From Utricularia gibba (lineage: Eukaryota; Streptophyta; Magnoliopsida; Lamiales; Lentibulariaceae): 64,000 bases of DNA. The stretch covers positions 1,178,001 to 1,242,000 of the forward strand of contig CM007991.1 of assembly GCA_002189035.1 (NCBI GenBank). Reading direction: 5' to 3'. Positions 57,015 through 64,000 of the stretch are shown piece by piece. Numbering within the stretch: the first letter of the stretch is position 1; every line of letters starts with the position of its first letter. The notes under the pieces were generated by a model, which saw nothing but the letters and a program-made list of their open reading frames with translations, did no database searches and had not been told where the DNA came from. The translations under genes and the position numbers were made by a program.

Positions 57015-60000
57015 ATGTGGGACTGCAGTGTTATTTTTTTCCTTGTTTCTTTGTGCATTCTCCCCTATGCTTCTGAAGCCCAGATGCCAGGTTGCTTGTA
57101 GTTTAGTTATTTGCATGCATTTTCGGAGTGGATGCTGTTTGCATGACCTCAAAGTGGCCCTAACTTTGCTGCGTAGATAAGATTTAGGTTTTAATTATTC
57201 AATGCCCCTTTTTTGAATCTTGGTACTTTTAGATGTAAATATTCACTGTTTGATGCTGCATTTGGTATTTGTTTTTCTGTAATGCTTTAGTTCTGGTATT
57301 GGAAGTGCTGTACAGTTTAATGAAAGTTCTGATATCCTGTAGGTTTTGTTAGTTTGGATTGTGGCGGTGCAAGTAATTTCACGGATGAGATAGGTTTGCA
57401 ATGGACTTCTGATAGCTTCATGATCAGGGACAATCAGCTAAAATTTCTGTCCCTGGTGAAGGGAGAACACAGTACAGGACATTGAGATATTTCCCTGCTG
57501 ATAATAACAAGTATTGCTACGCACTGAACGTTGTCAGCAGACAACGATACCTTATAAGATCAACATTCTTGTATGGCTCCTTCCTTAACAGTGATGTCTT
57601 TCCCATGTTTGACATTTCTTTTGGGCCGACACATTGGTCAACAGTAATCATATCCGATGTGAAAGAAATCGAAGTTGCAGAGTTGATATTTCTTGCTACT
57701 GATCCCACTGTCAGTGTCTGTTTATTCAATGCTAAAACAGGGGTGCCTTTTATATCCACTCTTGAGCTTCGCCAGTTTAATGAATCTGCCTATTCTACTC
57801 TGTACGAGGACCAGTTCTTTCTTAGTGTGACTGCTAGAATAAATTTTGGAGCAGAGAGCAATTTGCCTGTGAGGTATCCAGATGATCCCTTTGACAGACT
57901 TTGGCTGTCAGATACGTTGAAGAAGGCTAACTACCTTGTTGATATGGCTCCTGGAACTGAAAAGATATCTACACGTGCATCAATCAGTGCATCAAAGTGG
58001 GAATGGCCTCCGCAGAAAGTGTTGCAGACAGCAGTTGTTGGAAAAAATGGTTCACTGTCTTATCGGTTGAACCTTGATGGGTTTCCCGCTTTTGGCTGGA
58101 CATTTGCGTACTTGGCAGAAATTGAAGATCTTCCCAAGAACACTACTAGAAAATTTAGACTAAGAGTCCCGGAACTTCCGGAAATTTACAAGCCTATCAT
58201 TAATATCAATGAGAACCGTGGGAAGTTTAGTCTATATGAGCCCGGATTTTACAACCTTTCACTGCCACTCGTGTTTTCTTTCAGCTTCGAAAAGACAGCT
58301 GATTCAACCTTCGGACCAATACTCAATGCATTCGAGATAAGTAGGCTTCTTAAAAAGAGTCATGGCACCCCAGATGGTGAGTATCAGTAAATTTTTGTCT
58401 GTAACTAATGAGTTGAGTGATGATTCTTTCTATTGTTCATCTTTTTCTAACTGCTTACTGGAGTCCCAGGGGCTATACTCGCTTCGGTAATCGCAGCTTA
58501 TTCATCTTTGGATTGGGCTCGCGAAGGTGGTGACCCTTGCCTGCCATCTCCATGGTCATGGGTACAGTGTAGCTCTGATCCTCTACCAAGAATCAAATCC
58601 ATGTAAAATTCCTTATCTGCTCTGCTCACATCATTGTGATGGATTTTCTGGACAACTAAGGAAGCTCGTGCCTGCAGCAAACTTTCTGGGAAGCAATTGA
58701 GCGGCCGAATTCCTATAAATTTCGCAAAGTTGGAGGGCCTGGAGGAACTGTGAGTGATGGACGCCTGATTCATCATGGATCCTTTCTTCTATTATGTAAC
58801 CGTGTTTCCATACTCTCATCCCATGGCCTAACCTTTTCATTTCTCTCTGTTCTACCTGCTGAAGATGGCTAAATGATAACTTTCTGACTGGTCCAATCCC
58901 TGATTTTTCTGGATGCCCCAACTTGAGAGTGCTGTAAGCCGAGTTCTTTTGTATTTTTGTATGATTTCTTGTTCATCCAAAAGATTGCATTTTTTGGCAG
59001 CCATCTTGAGAATAACCAGTTGACGGGCAGCATCCCCTCTAGTTTGTCAAATTTGGCAACTCTGAGAGAATTGTATGATTTTACGGGCTTTGATGTTTGA
59101 TATCTTCATGCAACATCATCTACCCTAAGCACACATGATGCTCGCATTCTCATTGACACAGTGGGAATTCCCACTGCAGAAAAAAGCTCATGCAGGATGA
59201 TGGATGCTCTTCATATTTACACCAGTACTTGACACCTAACTCATGCATTCCTTTTGCTTACCAATAATGCAGGTATGTTCAAAACAATATGCTCCAAGGA
59301 GACATCCCGCCTCGCCTTCTTAATGAAAGCCTGGTTTTCAAGTGAGTGTGTTTTGATGTATGGTGAAGGTTTCTAGTATAACAGTCAGCCATTGAGAAGT
59401 CAGTGACTGGCAATTGGGCGACATTCATAGGAGCAATTGGTGTAAAGTTCTATCCCAATCATGCTTCTCTTGATGTATCACAGCTACAGTGGGAACCATG
59501 CACTCCATAAAGCCCATGTGGTGATAACGAAAGAAATAATCATAGGAGCATCTACGGGAGGCGCTGTTCTCATTGTTGCTATCATTGCAGCCTCCCTTTC
59601 GTGGCTAATAGTAAAGAACAAGAAGAAGAAGATGGAAGGTTATGTGACTCCTTCCAGTAATCTTCAATCGAAGATGTATCATTCTAGGCAAGTCATTTTA
59701 CCTGCTGACTCTTCCCTTAAACATGTTTATGTACAGAAGTCAATAGAAGATGGCACTCACCGAAACCGGCATCACATCTAAGTGAAAGCGCAGCCGAAGC
59801 TGCACATTACTTCACTTTGTCTGAGATTGAGAAAGCTACTAACAACTTTGAAAGGCAACTTGGAGTAGGAGGCTTCGGGGTTGTGTATTTTGGTAGATTG
59901 AAAGATGGGAAAGAAATTGCTGTCAAACTATTGAAAAGTGATTCCATTCAGGGGAAGCATGAGTTTGTTAATGAGGTGAGTACAATACTGGTATCCTAAA

Positions 60001-61160
60001 GGGGCTTCAATCTCATTATCTTCATCAACTCCAGTGTGAATGTTGTTGATTTTTCTGTGCATCAGATTTCCCTCCTCTCGAAAATACATCACAGAAATCT
60101 CGTAAAGTTTCTTGGGTACTCTCAAGAAGATGAGAAAAGCATTCTCGTATACGAATTCATGCACAACGGGACCGTAAAAGAACATCTCCATGGTAAGGAT
60201 CAACGTGTTTGAGAGCGTGCATGATCCTGCTCTACTTTTCTTTAACTATCATTTTGAAGTTTCAGCATCAGATGGACGATGCCTAACTTGGATGAAGCGT
60301 CTTGAGATTGCTGAAGACACTGCAAAAGGTTGGCATTTCACTTCAGATCTCATGGAAACTTGAAGAAACCGACACTGTATTTATGGATCTCTTGTTTGTC
60401 TCAGGCATCGAATATCTTCATGTTGGCTGTGTTCCTTCCATCATCCATAGAGATTTGAAGACAACCAATATTCTTCTAGACCACAACATGAGAGCCAAGG
60501 TCTCCGACTTTGGAATTTCCAAACTAGCAACCGATGGAGCTTCCCATGTCTACAGCATTGTTCGAGGAACCCTTGGTTATCTTGACCCTGAGTACGCTAT
60601 CATCTACTTCACATTCTGTCTCCTCTTGAATTAAAAACTTCTAAGTGATCAACATATGGACCTGCAGATACTACATTTCGCAGCGGTTGACACTGAAAAG
60701 TGATGTCTACAGCTTCGGAGTCATCCTCCTTGAGCTGATGTCTGGACAGGTTCCAATATCTAGAGTAAGCTTCGGTAAGAACTGTGGAAACATAGTCGAC
60801 TGGGTACGAACGAATCCATTTCCTTCTCCTCCTCCATCATCCGAAGCAATCAGAACATCCTGAAGCTTCCCTTCTGCTGCGCAGGCCAGAATGCACATTG
60901 AGAATGGAGACATAGCAGCCATCATCGACCCTGTGTTGCAGGAATACGACATACACTCCATGTGGAGCATCGCAGATTTGGCGTTGAAGTGTTTGCAACC
61001 CCATGGAAGCATGAGGCCCTCGATTTCAGAAGTGACCAAGGATATCCAAGATGCTCTGCTTCTGGTAAAAGGAGGTGCGGGAACCTCAGATGGGGTGTTT
61101 CGTAACTCCCATCACTCCTGGAATGCAGACGAATCAATCTCCGGCCCTGTCTCACGTTAG
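57015..61160 (+). CDS. Malectin-like LRR receptor-like serine/threonine kinase (At2g37050 type; one-base frame break)
   Basis: Fourteen exons: 57015-57090, 57343-58376, 58470-58602, 58678-58749, 58865-58933, 59001-59072, 59273-59341, 59484-59638, 59737-59975, 60066-60192, 60266-60328, 60405-60591, 60668-60803, 60885-61160 (902 aa after correction). Signal peptide ([14 protein letters not shown], ending SEAQMPG), a malectin-like domain (to about residue 350), [22 protein letters not shown] units in 69-72-nt exons, a transmembrane helix in exon 8, and a kinase domain: GVGGFGVVY, Lys624, HRDLK (Asp720) and DFG (738-740), all intact, so active kinase is expected. Located at the plasma membrane; ligand unknown. 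In exon 2, WTSDSFMI and [15 protein letters not shown] are in different frames at GGG (57427-57429); one added G gives MIRGQSAKIS. The exons sum to 2708, one short. Confidence 0.9.
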
Positions 61161-62313
61161 ACTGCTGGAAGGAGCTTCTACGCCTCTTGTGTTTGGAAGT
61201 GGTGCCGGTTATGATGTCATTTTTAATTTTCTTCAAGTTGAAGTTTTACTTTACATGTATTTTAATAAATAAATTATAACAATAATATCTCAAGTTTGAG
61301 TCAATTTTCGATTTCGTCTCATGTTAAACTACATGACAGGAGATCTTACACCTTTTGTGTTGGGAAGTGGTGCCATCATTCTTCAGCTATGGTGTCATCT
61401 TTGCCTACTATATGGATTTTTAATTATCTTTTAATCATGAGTTTAATTTATAATAAGATATAATTAAAATCAAATTTATGGGTATACTATAAAATATGTA
61501 AAAAATAATTTTATTCCTTAAAACATCTTAAAATATAATTCTAGGAATTTTCAAATCACATATATATAACATAGAATATTTTTTTAAAAAATAATCAATA
61601 GATTAAGATTATTGATGTATTTAAAATCATAATGTAATCATTAAAATTACGTCTTAGAAAGAAAGTTTTAACCAAAGATGTTTCCATGTTGTTGGAGTCC
61701 AATTAATCTGGATTTAAAATCCTTTTATATCTATGATTATATTATATTTCCTAATTTAGAAAGTATATATCAGAGTATTATTTATTCAATATGGTAATTA
61801 ATAATAATATTAGAGATGCAGCCTGCTGGGCCATGCTTCCCGCGCATTCTAAGTGGGCCCGAAATTTAAAACGAGATTCCATGGAATAAAAAACTCGTAC
61901 ACGTGTTGTGTTCGGATTGGTTGGGAATATATATTTTCTCCGAAGTTGTTGTTCTTGATTCATTAATATCTTGTTGCTTCCTTGATCTCCGTCTCTCTGT
62001 AAATCCGTTGCCTGATATGCCTAACTTCCTATCCATTCATGAATCTCTTGTTCGTATCGTATATTATATATAAAAAATTTTAGGATTTAATAGTGTTTCT
62101 TTAAGCCCTGGAATTCACTACAGAGTTATAGGTGAAGGGAGAACGGTAAAAATGGTTTCTTTTTGTGTTGGGGTTTATGCAATTGCCGGTGGGTTTTGAG
62201 CGTTTTATTGTGATCCTTTCTGGGTTTTCTTTAAGTTGATTTTTTTCTTCACACTTTTATGTTCCTGTCATCCATTGTCTTGTTTTGTAGTGGTGTTTCT
62301 GTTACTGATTTTG
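61161..62313. other. Intergenic spacer
   Basis: 61,260-61,800 is very AT-rich. 61,820-62,310 is presumed promoter and 5' UTR of UPL4, with a possible donor/acceptor pair (GTAAAT near 62,000; TTTTGTAG before 62,291) indicating a UTR intron. Confidence 0.45.
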
Positions 62314-64000
62314 ATGACGAATCGTGGTCAGAAAAGAGTTGTTGAGGCTGTGGAGAAATCGCCACGGGGTAAACGTCGGCGCACCTTTCTTTCTGAATCT
62401 CGTCTCAGTTCTTCAAACTCATCGAATCAAACGCTGATGAGTTCTTCGCTTGAAACCCATGAGGGATCATCGAATGTTTCGACGTCAACTCAATCAAGGG
62501 TGGTGGAGAAAGCGATGGCGAAGAAAACATGTTTGAGGAATTGATGTCAAGTTTAGAAGAGGAGGAAGATGAATCAAAGCAAATTGCGCTGCTCACCACG
62601 CTCTGTGAAACATTGCCGTTTTGTGATATCACTAGTCTATCGGGCACGTTCGTAGACTCCCTTTGTCCGGTACTTGTGTCACTGGTTGGGCATGAGGGCA
62701 ATGCTAATATAATACTCATGGCAATTAGAGCTATAACGTATTTGTGCGACATCGATCCGGTATGTGCATGCTTTCTCGTGCAACATGATGCAATTCCTGC
62801 CCTCTGTAAAAAACTAGTCAATATTGAGTACATGGATGTGGCAGAGCAGGTATGTTTCCTGAACTTTTTCTGTGGATAATGGTTTTCTGATGCTGTCTGA
62901 AGCACTCAATCTGTTTCATTTGCAGTGTTTGCTAGCATTAGAGAAAATATCGAGTGAAGAGCCTGTTCATTGTTTGCAATCTGATGTGATAATGGCTGTT
63001 TTAAATCATTTCGATTTCTTCCCGGCCAGCAAAAAGGTACTTTTATGCTGCTCCTTATCAAGCAAGTGTGTTTTCACTTTTACTTTGTGGTTTATGTCAT
63101 ATAGCCGAGTCTGTTCATTTACATCATTGATTTCTCTTGTACTGCAGAGGGTTGGACTATCCATCATTGTCAATGTATGCAACAAACTGCCTTCTGAGTC
63201 TTCATCACATATCATAGGAGCTGTTCCAATTTTGTGTAATCTTCTTCAATATGAGGATGGACAGGTACAATACTGGAAAACAAATGAAGCAAACAAAATA
63301 GTGATCCAAATGTTTGTTGTATGCCCAGATTGACGGTCGCTCCACTGAATAAATGACTTCCATTTAAATAATTGCCTTCGATATCTTTGTGTACTGGAGA
63401 CATTTCTACTCACGCCCTCTCACTACCGTTATTGATGCCTGTGTATGTAGCTTATTGAAAGTGTGGTTACTTGCTTGACTAAAATGGTGAAGCGTGTTTG
63501 TTCTTCGGATATGTTGGATGAGATGTATAAACATGGGGTGGTCCAGAATGCAATACGTTTGATAGGGGGTTCTACCCAGACGATGGTTTCTCCAAAAACA
63601 TCCATAGTGAGCCATCGCTGCTATACCCATTTTTCCCTGCCTTACTTTTAGATTTACGTTACAGGTTAATTGAGCTATATATTTTTATGAACTGTTGGCA
63701 GGACTTGATTAGGCTACTCGCCAAGTTGGCTGCAGACTCTACCGCTGCTTTTAGGACACTTTTTCAGCTCAACATAACCGGTGCTGTTAAGCACGTGTTA
63801 TCTGCCCCTGACGCTTTCCAGGCAACACAATCTACAATGTCATCCGATGGAAAGAGTCTGGTAGGGGTTTATATAGTTCAAGGAAAGTTTACTGTACTTA
63901 GGAGGCCTATTTTGCACGCATTTATGTTTATGGGATTGTTGAGGTTTCTTCTGATTACTATTTTTTCAGATGCATGAAATTTTGAAATTTCTGGATGATG
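62314..64000 (+). CDS. UPL4: HECT E3 ubiquitin ligase UPL4, N-terminal part (runs off the window; one-base frame break)
   Basis: Exons seen: 62314-62849, 62926-63036, 63148-63264, 63451-63606, 63702-63860, 63970 to beyond 64000. The start MTNRGQKR with the following basic KRRR segment matches the N-terminus of Arabidopsis UPL4. The ARM-repeat region follows: LVSLVGHEGNANIILMAIRAITYLC, AIPALCKKL, MDVAEQ|CLLALEKISSEEP, VNVCNKLPSES, AVPILCNLLQYEDGQ and ESVVTCLTKM. The HECT catalytic domain lies to the right of the window. UPL ligases polyubiquitinate substrates, in UPL3/4 with links to hormone and proteasome function. In exon 1 the frame breaks between STQSR and GESDGEENMFEELM at GGG (62498-62500); one added G rejoins them. 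RPL4 and UPL4 are also neighbours in Arabidopsis as I recall. Confidence 0.9.

Overview
This is nuclear DNA from a flowering plant, almost certainly a eudicot. Genes are split by short AT-rich GT-AG introns and separated by very AT-rich spacers, and the products belong to plant-specific families (WRKY, Dof, SIAMESE-related CDK inhibitors, XBAT ankyrin/RING ligases, neprosin peptidases, MAKR proteins, malectin-like LRR kinases). I cannot name the species. No intact transposon, CRISPR array, viral or organellar insert was recognised.

Layout. 0.3-1.3 kb: WRKY49-like factor (+). 3.4-4.8 kb: HAD-family phosphatase (+). 5.9-8.1 kb: rhomboid protease (+). 8.34 kb: tRNA-Lys(CTT) (-). 8.8-10.6 kb: neprosin-domain peptidase (+). 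10.7-13.2 kb: ALG10 glucosyltransferase (-). 14.7-15.1 kb: SIAMESE-related CDK inhibitor (+). 15.5-17.6 kb: XBAT31-like E3 ligase (-). 20.4-21.6 kb: Dof factor (-). 22.9-24.6 kb: ARF-GAP pseudogene (-). 24.9-26.7 kb: RPL4 copy 1 (+). 27.4-29.8 kb: TIC32-like dehydrogenase (+). 32.2-32.8 kb: conserved unknown (-). 33.1-34.5 kb: soluble inorganic pyrophosphatase (-). 35.9-38.1 kb: inositol polyphosphate 5-phosphatase (-). 41.6-42.3 kb: 73-aa plant protein (+). 43.1-44.1 kb: chloroplast TPR protein (+). 44.9-48.9 kb: VARLMGL/DUF4378 protein (+). 50.3-51.1 kb: MAKR-type protein (-). 53.4-54.4 kb: RPS23 (-), head to head with RPL4 copy 2 (+, 54.8-56.4 kb). 57.0-61.2 kb: malectin-like LRR receptor kinase (+). 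62.3 kb to the right edge: 5' part of a UPL4-type HECT ubiquitin ligase (+).

The genes do not form one pathway. As far as I recall Arabidopsis gene numbers (unverified), the content mixes genes from the top of chromosome 5 (At5g02xxx: ALG10, SMR3, RPL4-UPL4, RPS23) with their duplicated counterparts near At2g37xxx and some near At2g288xx. That is what an unfragmented ancestral segment would look like, so the window is mostly conserved housekeeping and regulatory genes.

The most useful result concerns reading frames. In five otherwise well-conserved genes (ALG10, the 5-phosphatase, MAKR twice, the LRR kinase and UPL4) the frame breaks by exactly one missing base, each time inside a short run of G or C, and the exon lengths sum to one (MAKR: two) short of a multiple of three. 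This looks like a systematic homopolymer error in the assembly, not six independent gene deaths. The ARF-GAP copy is different: it carries in-frame stops, a lost zinc ligand and several frame breaks, and is a real pseudogene. I found no convincing undescribed biological system.
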